A stretch of DNA of 13,382 nt from Limisphaerales bacterium (GTDB lineage Bacteria > Verrucomicrobiota > Verrucomicrobiia > Limisphaerales > UBA11358), in assembly GCA_003133815.1 (NCBI GenBank), contig PKZR01000300.1, positions 1,273 through 14,654 of the forward strand, in the 5' to 3' direction. The position numbers and the translations under genes are program-made. The notes beneath the pieces were generated by a model, which was not told where the DNA came from, did no database searches, and saw only the letters and a list, made by a program, of their open reading frames with translations. This document shows positions 1 through 5,230 of this stretch, in pieces (position 1 is the first letter of the stretch; every line of letters starts with the position of its first letter).

Positions 1-249
1 GGCCAGGTTGACATTGCCCGTGAACTGGCCCGCCGCCTGTTTGAAATGGCCGTCGTCAAGAACCCCATCCTCCGCGAATATTACAATGCCGAAACCGGAG
101 AGGGCCTTGGCCAGACCAATTTCTGGGGTTTCACCGCGCTGTATTACGTGATGCTGCTGGAATGCGAATTGAAAAACGATGTCTCCGCACTGGAGGGCAG
201 GTTCCGGCCCATCATTCCGGAGGAACTGGGAATTAATTTTGAGACATGA
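1..249 (+). CDS. C-terminal end of a GH63-like glucosidase (5' end outside window)
   Basis: The frame is open from base 1 and ends with TGA at 247-249, so only the last 82 residues are present. They contain the stretch EYYNAETGEGLGQTNFWGF followed by a hydrophobic helix (TALYYVMLLE). This is the pattern I associate with the end of the (alpha/alpha)6 barrel of GH63-type alpha-glucosidases and related glucosylglycerate/mannosylglycerate hydrolases, where a YYN-x-x-TGEG loop is followed by an F-W-G/S motif near the active site. Those enzymes release glucose or a sugar acid from alpha-linked substrates. The catalytic acid and base lie upstream and cannot be checked here. The tail (FRPIIPEELGINFET) is an ordinary end, not a truncation. 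A GH37 trehalase-like or amylo-1,6-glucosidase-like protein is the main alternative. The gene converges on the 56-aa gene, 30 bp away. Confidence 0.6.
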   Translation, partial: GQVDIARELARRLFEMAVVKNPILREYYNAETGEGLGQTNFWGFTALYYVMLLECELKNDVSALEGRFRPIIPEELGINFET

Positions 250-279
250 ACAATCGCTGGCCCGATGTCCCGGCTCCAG

Positions 280-450
280 CTAACGCACCATTACTTTTCG
301 GTTTCGCTTTTTTTGGGATTGCTCGCTTTTAAGCGCGGCAATTTTTCCGTCTGATTCCTGCTTGCTGATGGAAACAATTGCGTCACCAAAATCCTTGATG
401 AGTTCAACCGGCGCGCGGGCCGCATCTCTGATTGTTTTATTTTTTGACAT
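280..450 (-). CDS. Small hypothetical protein, 56 aa, lysine-rich
   Basis: This is a short ATG-to-TAG frame. A GAAGG ribosome-binding site lies 11 bases before the ATG at 450-448, which supports it being translated. The product starts MSKNKTIRDAARAPVELIKD, continues through an amphipathic helix (FGDAIVSISKQESDGKIAAL) and ends in a very basic tail (KSEQSQKKRNRKVMVR). It has no signal peptide or membrane segment and looks like a small cytoplasmic helical protein. The basic tail could bind nucleic acid, but nothing proves that. I do not recognise a family. It lies downstream of, and in the same direction as, the 59-aa gene, but the terminator at 468-497 stands between them, so it probably has its own promoter. 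Confidence 0.45.
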   Translation of the reverse strand: MSKNKTIRDAARAPVELIKDFGDAIVSISKQESDGKIAALKSEQSQKKRNRKVMVR

Positions 451-467
451 GATGGAATGGGCCTTCT

Positions 468-497
468 AAAAAATCAGGACGGCACCTGGTGGCCGTC
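468..497 (-). terminator. Rho-independent terminator of the 59-aa gene
   Basis: Read on the minus strand, GACGGC (497-492) and GCCGTC (483-478) form a 6-bp GC-rich stem with an 8-base loop. CTGA and then six T (473-468) follow. It begins 19 bases after the stop codon of the 59-aa gene, exactly where an intrinsic terminator is expected, and this is good indirect evidence that the small gene is real. There is no T-run on the plus strand, so it works in one direction. Confidence 0.65.
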
Positions 498-516
498 TGC
501 AAAGACCACCGCCCTG

Positions 517-696
517 CTATTCCGCGCAAACACTCACAAAATCTGTCAATTCCCGGTCATTGGAGAAAGATTTCCATTTGCCGGACTTGTCCATGACCGC
601 CAGGCGAACCGAATTGTCGCATTGCACCCATAGCGGCTGGCGTATGGCCGGAGGTTGCCCCAAGGAATCATCGGTCGCTTGAAATTTTGTGTTCAT
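517..696 (-). CDS. Small hypothetical protein, 59 aa
   Basis: The start chosen is the ATG at 696-694 (MNTKFQATDD). The frame extends ten residues further only by using a TTG at 726. The product has a proline-rich N-terminal third and then PLWVQCDNSVRLAVMDKSGK, WKSFSNDRELTDFVSV and the end CAE. A two-part pattern, 'W-V-x-C-x..R-L-A-V-x-D-x-x-G-K-W' followed by an 'F-S-N-x-x-E-L' loop, looks like a small beta-rich fold. I have an impression of similar short orphan proteins in Verrucomicrobiota but cannot name a family. There is no signal peptide, no membrane segment and no clear Shine-Dalgarno site. A well-placed intrinsic terminator downstream (468-497) supports it. The function is unknown. 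Confidence 0.5.
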   Translation of the reverse strand: MNTKFQATDDSLGQPPAIRQPLWVQCDNSVRLAVMDKSGKWKSFSNDRELTDFVSVCAE

Positions 697-1015
697 TGGC
701 TTGATAATGGTTTGTTTGATTGGCAACCGCCATGGGGTGTTTCCCTTACGGCAGACGCCGGCGACCGGCTTGACGCGCCGAAATCCGATGAAGGCGGAAT
801 CCAGGGCATGATGGCGCTGAGGGTGGGCTGGCTCATGATGATGACGAACCTTCCGTTTGGCGGGATGGTTGAAATGGAATTGGTTGCATCATGACATTGT
901 TGCCGGGGCCTTGGAATTCAACCGGCCCCGCAAATGTGCCACAATGTCCGGCTGAGTCATATGGGGAGAACACCTGATGGCGGGGATGCGTGCCCGACAT
1001 ATAATGGAGCGCGTT
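697..1015. other. Gene-free stretch between two small divergent genes
   Basis: About 320 bases separate the start of the 59-aa gene (-) from the start of the 50-aa membrane protein (+). Open frames on both strands here (for example 655-894 + and 833-1165 -) have unlikely compositions and overlap the better candidates, so I take them as chance. It should contain both divergent promoters. I saw no consensus -35/-10 pair good enough to annotate and no convincing repeat or hairpin. Confidence 0.5.
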
Positions 1016-1168
1016 ATGGCAAAAAGCTACAGTCGCAGAAGAAAGCCGGATTTGTCCCTGCATCAAAAACAGATGCGGTTTTTCACCCGGGTGGCCGTGT
1101 GCGTCGCCTTCGGGTTTATCTTCTGCGTATTCTGGCTTGTGAACCGGCCGGGCTATCCCACTCATTAG
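1016..1168 (+). CDS. Small single-pass membrane protein, 50 aa
   Basis: The ATG at 1016 is preferred over the in-frame ATGs at 977, 986 and 1004 because GGAG at 1006-1009 sits six bases before it. The product starts with a strongly basic arm (MAKSYSRRRKPDLSLHQKQM), followed by a membrane segment (about residues 22-40, VAVCVAFGFIFCVFWL) and a short polar tail (VNRPGYPTH). The positive-inside rule predicts a cytoplasmic N-terminus and a very short external tail. It is too short and too hydrophobic at its end to be a secreted preprotein. No family is recognised. It is convergent with the sigma-factor gene, whose stop lies 69 bases away. Confidence 0.5.
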   Translation: MAKSYSRRRKPDLSLHQKQMRFFTRVAVCVAFGFIFCVFWLVNRPGYPTH

Positions 1169-1236
1169 ACCTTCCGGTCGGGCACCATTTAGGGACGGCC
1201 AGCATTTGTCTTTTTCGGCACGCCCGGAGCAATTGA

Positions 1237-2832
1237 TCAGAAGACCCGAGGCGGCGTGCCATCAGGGAGATCTTTTTGAAAGTCGCGCGGATTCACAACT
1301 TGCGGTGTCACAAACAGCAAAACGCTGCGCTCTCCCGCCGGGCTATTGGTCTCGTCCGGCAGCCAGGTGCCGGCGGGGATTTTCATTTCCATGACAACGG
1401 TCTGGCCGGGGGATAAATCCATCTGGTTCGTTGCTTCGATTGCCTGGATGTCGGGTTGCGACGGGTCGCCGGACAGCACATTCAATTTTGCGCGATAGCT
1501 CACATTGAAGGTGGATGTATTTGTGGAATAAAACGGCCGGACATCCAAAACGGTGCCGATGTTTGTATAGGTTACGAGGGGCATTTCATTTGTGCCGTCA
1601 GGGGAAAACAAAGCATGCGCCCTCGTCATGGACATTATGGCCTGTTGTCCATTGCCGGTGACGACCCGTGGCGTGCTGACGACGCTGAGGTCACTCGCCC
1701 CCTGCATCGCCTCAGTGAGGGTGTTGTATTGCTGGTCCGTCAGCAGGCTGACCCTGTTGCCTTGCGTGTCGGTTGACCATCCAAGACCGAGCGCCTGAAC
1801 ATCCTCGGCTGGAAACAAAACAAATTTTGTTCCTACAAGAACGGAGACTGCGTCCGACCGTGGCGGACTGTTTGTTTTTAATGGGGATATTCCCGGCGAA
1901 ACATTTTGTCCGTTGCGCAATCGCCCGACTTCGCCGCGCAATCGCAAAAGTTCCATTTCAACGGCCTGCGACTGCGTGTTTACCTGCCGCAACGCCGCCA
2001 TTTGGCTGGTGGCCGCGTCGCGCTCAAGGCCCAGTTGCGTGATTTGCCGGGTGAGCGCCGCCTGCTGTTGTTGCAGCGACTGGATCTGGTTCCGCAGATG
2101 CCCGGCGTAAATAATGGTTCCGACTGCGGCGGCGGCCAAGCCGGTGATGAGGATTTTGTGGAGCATGGTCATTCCAAGGGTTGTGGCGGTCAGTTTGATG
2201 GCGGTTGAAATGGTGGCGGCCAGCCCCGTTGGCGCGGACTGGACGGCATTGGCCGAAATGAGGGCAACAAGTCCACCCGCGCCAATGGTCAGTCGGCGTT
2301 TGGACAATAATTCGCGCAGCCGTTCCACGGCGCGGCTCACGCGCTTTTGGGCGGTGTCCTCGCTCGTGCCGAGAATTTCCGCCATGTCGCGCGCGGATTT
2401 GCGCTCGAAGTAACGGAGCAGCACGGCGTCGCGTTCCGTTTCGTTCAACTCGCCGAGCGCGGCGTCGAGATGCGGGGCGATGACTTCCCAGGAAGCATCG
2501 GTTCCGGCAACAAGCAATTGGTTCATGGCAGCGGCCTCCTGTTCATGGGCGCGTCGGCGCACTTCGGAGCGAACAATGTTGGCGGCGAGGTTCTGCGCGG
2601 TGCGATGCAGCCAGCCGGACAAGACAGGATGGCCTGCGAGCCGGCCAGCGCTTTGTGCCAATGCCACAAATGCGCCCTGTGTCACGTCCTGGGCCAGATG
2701 CGCATCACAAACCATGCGCAGGGCGGCGGAATAAACAAGGTCAACGTGCCGCCGCACGAGTTCAGCAAACGCGGCGTCCGAGCGGTGCGCGGCGTAGTCG
2801 CACAAAAGCTGCTGGTCGGTCGGACGGTTCAC
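1237..2832 (-). CDS. ECF-type sigma factor fused through a membrane segment and coiled coil to a secretin-like domain
   Basis: This is a 531-aa protein with a GTG start. Residues 20-90 match sigma-70 region 2 (FAELVRRHVDLVYSAALRMV, then AQDVTQGAFVALA), and residues 123-173 match region 4 with its helix-turn-helix (SARDMAEILGTSEDTAQKRV). A typical ECF factor would stop near residue 180. Here an Ala/Thr-rich linker follows, then a hydrophobic segment (about 226-243, KILITGLAAAAVGTIIYAG) and a Gln/Leu-rich coiled coil (about 244-306). Residues 329-513 read like the core of type II/III secretion secretins: VGTKFVLFPAEDVQALGLGW, then a TDQQYNTLTEAMQ stretch, STPRVVTGNGQQAIM, IGTVLDVRP, LSPGQTVVMEMKI and VLLFVTPQVV. 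The predicted topology puts the sigma part in the cytoplasm and the secretin-like part in the periplasm. Sigma factors with long membrane-anchored extensions are known in Planctomycetes and Verrucomicrobia. Release of the sigma part by proteolysis is an inference. No anti-sigma gene is adjacent, so the extension may play that role. Confidence 0.85.
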   Translation of the reverse strand: MNRPTDQQLLCDYAAHRSDAAFAELVRRHVDLVYSAALRMVCDAHLAQDVTQGAFVALAQSAGRLAGHPVLSGWLHRTAQNLAANIVRSEVRRRAHEQEAAAMNQLLVAGTDASWEVIAPHLDAALGELNETERDAVLLRYFERKSARDMAEILGTSEDTAQKRVSRAVERLRELLSKRRLTIGAGGLVALISANAVQSAPTGLAATISTAIKLTATTLGMTMLHKILITGLAAAAVGTIIYAGHLRNQIQSLQQQQAALTRQITQLGLERDAATSQMAALRQVNTQSQAVEMELLRLRGEVGRLRNGQNVSPGISPLKTNSPPRSDAVSVLVGTKFVLFPAEDVQALGLGWSTDTQGNRVSLLTDQQYNTLTEAMQGASDLSVVSTPRVVTGNGQQAIMSMTRAHALFSPDGTNEMPLVTYTNIGTVLDVRPFYSTNTSTFNVSYRAKLNVLSGDPSQPDIQAIEATNQMDLSPGQTVVMEMKIPAGTWLPDETNSPAGERSVLLFVTPQVVNPRDFQKDLPDGTPPRVF

Positions 2833-3200
2833 TCATTGAATGGTAACCAGTGGCGCTTAAATCGGACAAGAAAAGTGAAGAAATGATTTTGCGCGACGAT
2901 GATTTCTCCAGCAAGCCCGGATTAAATGACCAGAACTGCCGGTCGGATAAAGGCATTTTGGAAGATGGCAGATGGGAGGGCGAGGAGGTGCGAGCACGGC
3001 GGGTGCGCCCAGATTTTCATAATTGCTTTATCCGCGTTTCATCTGTACCCAACCGTGGCGGATTTACCCAGACGGCCTGCATATATTGTCTATGCAAGGA
3101 AGGCCGGGTTCCGTGAGCCGTGAGAATCCCCCGTTTTCATCCCTATTGCCGTCCTTAAGGCAGGCATTTCCTTCCTGGTGACGGTTGATTTCATAATTGA

Positions 3201-3233
3201 GAAGGTTAACACGATGACGGTGAAGGTTAACAC
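3201..3233. repeat. Pair of 12-bp direct repeats spaced 21 bp
   Basis: GAAGGTTAACAC occurs at 3201-3212 and again, unchanged, at 3222-3233, starting exactly 21 bp apart (two helical turns). Each copy contains the palindrome GTTAAC. The spacing places both copies on one face of the DNA, as for tandem binding of a regulator. It lies about 370-400 bp upstream of the sigma-factor start and downstream of the PadR operon's terminator. Confidence 0.5.
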
Positions 3234-3281
3234 AGTCACCCTGGCAGGGACATCGCGCCGCCGCGCCGACCCCACCTTGAA

Positions 3282-3317
3282 AAAAAACAAGCCGGAACGG
3301 AAAACCGTTCCGACCCT
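3282..3317. terminator. Bidirectional terminator ending the PadR/membrane-protein operon
   Basis: A perfect 8-bp stem CGGAACGG/CCGTTCCG (3293-3300 and 3305-3312) closes an AAAA loop. On the minus strand it is followed by a T-rich run (complement of the A-run near 3280-3287), and on the plus strand by CCCTTTTTA. It sits 25 bases after the stop codon of the downstream membrane-protein gene. The same hairpin, slightly changed, recurs at 5135-5158. Confidence 0.7.
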
Positions 3318-3336
3318 TTTTATTGACTCAACTGCT

Positions 3337-4050
3337 TTAGGCGTGATTTGGAGTCCTGTGATTTTGCGTCGGGAAAAACAAAATGAGAAAAATCAGAGGG
3401 ACAACGCTAAATTTCAAACAACTCAGCGTTAGATGGAGAAAATGGTGAAACCAAATTCCCAACCCCCAACCAACCACAGAATCATAACCACGATTGAGAT
3501 CAATCTGACGGATAATCCCTATCTGCATCGCGGCCATAAAAACAATTAAGACCATCGCTGAAAGCACCAGGCGGAAACGATTTTTAAGAAACCATGCCGG
3601 CCTCATGGATTGAACAAACCATCCTCTGGCCAATATGATGCCTGCAATCAAGATTGCCACATCCGCAGGCCAGAAGCCGATCTTGTGGTAAAATATGTGC
3701 AAACCGGGAGTCAAATAATTCAGCGTGATTTTTGCCACGTTGACAAGCATCAGCGTCAATTGCCAACAGATGATTCCCAACGCCAGCCAAAATATTCGTT
3801 CGCGCCAAACCGCTGCTGGATTTGCTTTCACAAATTCTTCGCCAAGTTGCTGTGGCTGGCCCACTCGCTTGCGCGCGAGCCAGAAAGATTCCTCGTCGTT
3901 CAAACCACGTTGCTGAAATCCGGCGATGGCGTCCAGCAGATGCGTTTCCAATTCTTGCCGGTCATCGGACGCGAGATTGGGTTGCGCGGCGAGTTCAGAA
4001 CGCCAGCTTTCGATGGCGGCGTTCAGACTGAAACGGGTTTCATTTTCCAT
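3337..4050 (-). CDS. PadR-linked membrane protein with permease-prefix-like N-terminal domain (copy B)
   Basis: This 237-aa protein has a soluble N-terminal domain of about 85 residues (FSLNAAIESWRSELAAQPNL, ASDDRQELETHLLDAI, GLNDEESFWLARKRVGQPQQ) and then four hydrophobic segments (about 86-112, 125-143, 158-180 and 205-227). The N-terminal helical domain matches the 'permease prefix domain 1'/HAAS-type module. In Acidobacteria and relatives that module precedes FtsX/MacB-like permeases and is typically encoded next to a PadR regulator. No permease domain follows it here. The first 95 residues are nearly identical to copy A directly upstream, while the membrane half has diverged strongly. 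This suggests tandem duplication with the N-terminal part under constraint. The start ATG lies six bases after copy A's stop. Substrate and function are unknown. Confidence 0.8.
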   Translation of the reverse strand: MENETRFSLNAAIESWRSELAAQPNLASDDRQELETHLLDAIAGFQQRGLNDEESFWLARKRVGQPQQLGEEFVKANPAAVWRERIFWLALGIICWQLTLMLVNVAKITLNYLTPGLHIFYHKIGFWPADVAILIAGIILARGWFVQSMRPAWFLKNRFRLVLSAMVLIVFMAAMQIGIIRQIDLNRGYDSVVGWGLGIWFHHFLHLTLSCLKFSVVPLIFLILFFPTQNHRTPNHA

Positions 4051-4056
4051 AACTGT

Positions 4057-4776
4057 TTAAGCGTGTCTTGGAGTCTTCCAATTATGCGTCGGGAAAAACA
4101 AAACGAGAAAAATCAACGGGGCAACAATATGCGCCAGATAAACCGACAAAAAATAGCCGACGTTTTCGAGCCAAGGTGCCCAAGCCCAAGTGACCACGGA
4201 AGGATGATGGCCGTTAAGGACAAAACTTTCACGGGCAAATTCCGTTTGAGTTAAAGAAAGCAGCAAAGCTAAAATCACCACAAAGGACACCAAATGAAAA
4301 CGATTTTTGAGAAACCACATCAGTTTCATAGATTGAGCATACGATCCTCTGGCCAATCCGATTCCAATGATTAGCACCACCGCATCCGTAGGCCAGAAAC
4401 CGCTTTTTATGTAAAGCTCATGCAGACTGGGAAATAAATAATACAGCGTGATGCCTGCTGCAAAAGTGAGTATCTGCGTCAATTCCCAAAATACTATAAT
4501 TCCGAGTGCCATCCAAAAAATTCGTTCGCGCCACGCTTTTGCCAGATCCGCTTTTACAAATTCCTCGCCAAGTTGCCGTGGCTGGCCGACGCGGCGGCGG
4601 GCGAGCCAGAAGGATTCTTCGTCGTTCAAGCCGCGTTGCTGGAAGCTGGCGAGGGCGTCGCGCAGATGCGTTTCCAGTTCGCGCCTGTCGTCGGACGCGA
4701 GGTTGGGTTGCGCGGCGAGTTCGTTCCGCCAGGTTTCAATGGCGGCGTTCAGGTCAAAGCGGGTTTGATTTTCCAT
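4057..4776 (-). CDS. PadR-linked membrane protein with permease-prefix-like N-terminal domain (copy A)
   Basis: This 239-aa protein starts at the ATG 4776-4774 (MENQTRFDLNAAIETWRNEL). The frame is open 62 codons further upstream, but that extension is antisense-free shadow of padR and has an implausible Arg-rich composition. The start is confirmed by near-identity with copy B's start. The architecture is the same: a helical permease-prefix/HAAS-like domain (1-85), then four membrane segments. The ATG lies inside the last ten codons of padR, giving a 28-bp overlap, so translation is probably coupled. Copy B follows after a six-base gap. The arrangement padR-A-B on one transcript suggests PadR controls both membrane proteins, perhaps in response to envelope stress or a small ligand. 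That role is inferred from context only. Confidence 0.8.
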   Translation of the reverse strand: MENQTRFDLNAAIETWRNELAAQPNLASDDRRELETHLRDALASFQQRGLNDEESFWLARRRVGQPRQLGEEFVKADLAKAWRERIFWMALGIIVFWELTQILTFAAGITLYYLFPSLHELYIKSGFWPTDAVVLIIGIGLARGSYAQSMKLMWFLKNRFHLVSFVVILALLLSLTQTEFARESFVLNGHHPSVVTWAWAPWLENVGYFLSVYLAHIVAPLIFLVLFFPTHNWKTPRHA

Positions 4777-5087
4777 AATTTGCCCAGTGTGTTGTGAACG
4801 GCCAGCCATTGCTGGCGCTCGGATTTGAGAGCCTTGCGTCCGCCGGAATTGATGAAATAATATTTCCGCTCGCGCCCGGTGTCGGACTTTTTCCATTCGG
4901 ACTCGATCAGGCCGTCGCGCTCCAGCCGGTGCAGGACGGGATAGAGCATGCCGTCGCTCCACTCGATCTCCCCGCCGCTCAGCTCGCGCACCTTCTGGAT
5001 GATTTCATAGCCGTAGCTTTCACCGTCCGCGAGGATGGACAGCAGGAGCGGTTTCGAGGACGCGGCGACCAGATCTTTCGTTAGCAT
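4749..5087 (-). CDS. PadR-family transcriptional regulator
   Basis: This 112-aa protein is the usual length for the small PadR subfamily. The winged helix is clear: KPLLLSILADGESYGYEIIQ (helices 1-2), the conserved WSDGMLYPVLHRLERDGLIE (recognition helix, with the family's 'G-x-x-Y-P-x-L-x-R-L-E' signature), and the wing GRERKYYFINSGGRKAL. A single C-terminal helix serves dimerisation. The frame stays open to an ATG at 5117, but the start chosen is ATG 5087 (MLTKDLVAASSKPLLLSIL). That matches the usual PadR beginning, and a consensus promoter overlaps the extension (see 5094-5122). PadR proteins are generally repressors released by ligands and are often autoregulated. The target here is most likely its own operon with the two membrane proteins. 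Confidence 0.9.
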   Translation of the reverse strand: MLTKDLVAASSKPLLLSILADGESYGYEIIQKVRELSGGEIEWSDGMLYPVLHRLERDGLIESEWKKSDTGRERKYYFINSGGRKALKSERQQWLAVHNTLGKLWKIKPALT

Positions 5088-5093
5088 GGCGGT

Positions 5094-5122
5094 CTTATAC
5101 ATTGAACTGTTAGTCATGTCAA
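5094..5122 (-). promoter_or_regulatory. Near-consensus sigma-70 promoter of the padR operon
   Basis: On the minus strand TTGACA (5122-5117) and TATAAG (5099-5094) are separated by exactly 17 bp. The -10 box ends six bases before the ATG at 5087, so transcription should begin at or next to that A, giving a leaderless or nearly leaderless mRNA. ACAT (5119-5116) and ATGT (5102-5099) form a short inverted repeat across the spacer. PadR sites often contain ATGT/ACAT half-sites, though usually spaced by 8 bp, not the 13 bp seen here, so an autoregulatory operator is only a suggestion. Confidence 0.65.
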
Positions 5123-5125
5123 CAG

Positions 5126-5167
5126 AAAAATCGAGCCGGAACGGGAAACCGTTCCGGCCTTTTTTGA
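5126..5167. terminator. Bidirectional terminator downstream of the 574-aa gene
   Basis: This is a perfect 10-bp stem (5135-5144 and 5149-5158, arms GCCGGAACGG/CCGTTCCGGC) with a GAAA tetraloop. A T-run follows on the plus strand (5160-5165) and TCGATTTTTC on the minus strand. On the minus strand it ends the transcript of the 574-aa gene and stands directly before the padR -35 box, insulating the operon. It is a diverged copy of the hairpin at 3293-3312. Confidence 0.75.
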
Positions 5168-5214
5168 CTCAACCGTTTTAAGCGCGTTTTGGAGTGCGTG
5201 ATTTCGCGGCGGGA
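5135..5214. repeat. Direct repeat (copy 1) flanking the PadR cassette; pairs with 3291-3372
   Basis: About 80 bases are alignable with 3291-3372: the hairpin, the T-run, TGACTCAAC, a TTTAAGCG-type block, TTTGGAGT, GTGATTT and GCG.CGGGA occur in the same order with scattered substitutions and a two-base gap. Both copies have the same orientation. Between them lies exactly padR plus the two membrane-protein genes. Confidence 0.65.
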
Positions 5215-5220
5215 TTCTCC
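5178..5220 (-). pseudogene. Relic of a third membrane-protein gene: C-terminal tail only
   Basis: On the minus strand this stretch reads NPAAKSRTPKRA-stop. It aligns with the last residues of copy B (FPTQNHRTPNHA-stop) and copy A (FPTHNWKTPRHA-stop), and the following terminator is also conserved in sequence. Nothing further upstream resembles the rest of the gene, because the 574-aa gene stops at 5231. I read it as the surviving end of another array member after a deletion, or the trace of a duplication that used the terminator region as its boundary. Confidence 0.55.
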
Positions 5221-5230
5221 GGACTGCTTT

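Larger units (their letters stand above)
2833..3336. other. Gene-free region upstream of the sigma-factor gene
   Basis: Open frames here (2850-3116 +, 3178-3432 +, 3090-3290 -) have low-likelihood compositions and cross obvious non-coding signals, so I reject them. The region holds the sigma gene's 5' leader, a TGCATA dyad (3078-3096), a 12-bp direct repeat (3201-3233) and the terminator of the PadR operon (3293-3312). I found no sigma-70 promoter good enough to annotate before 2832, and no ribosome-binding site just before that GTG. Confidence 0.55.

Noticed and set aside
833..1165. 110-aa minus-strand ORF
   Set aside because: Its Pro/His/Ser-rich composition has no domain, and it overlaps the better-supported small membrane protein with a ribosome-binding site on the plus strand.
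2347..2886. 179-aa plus-strand open frame opposite the sigma-factor gene
   Set aside because: It is antisense to sigma regions 2 and 4, which are unmistakable on the minus strand.
2833..3336. Small RNA or tRNA gene in the gene-free region
   Set aside because: No cloverleaf, no conserved T-loop sequence and no promoter-terminator pair enclosing a transcript could be found by eye.
4777..4962. 62-codon N-terminal extension of membrane-protein copy A
   Set aside because: It lies out of frame within padR, is Arg/Ala-rich, and copy B begins exactly at the MENETRF equivalent.
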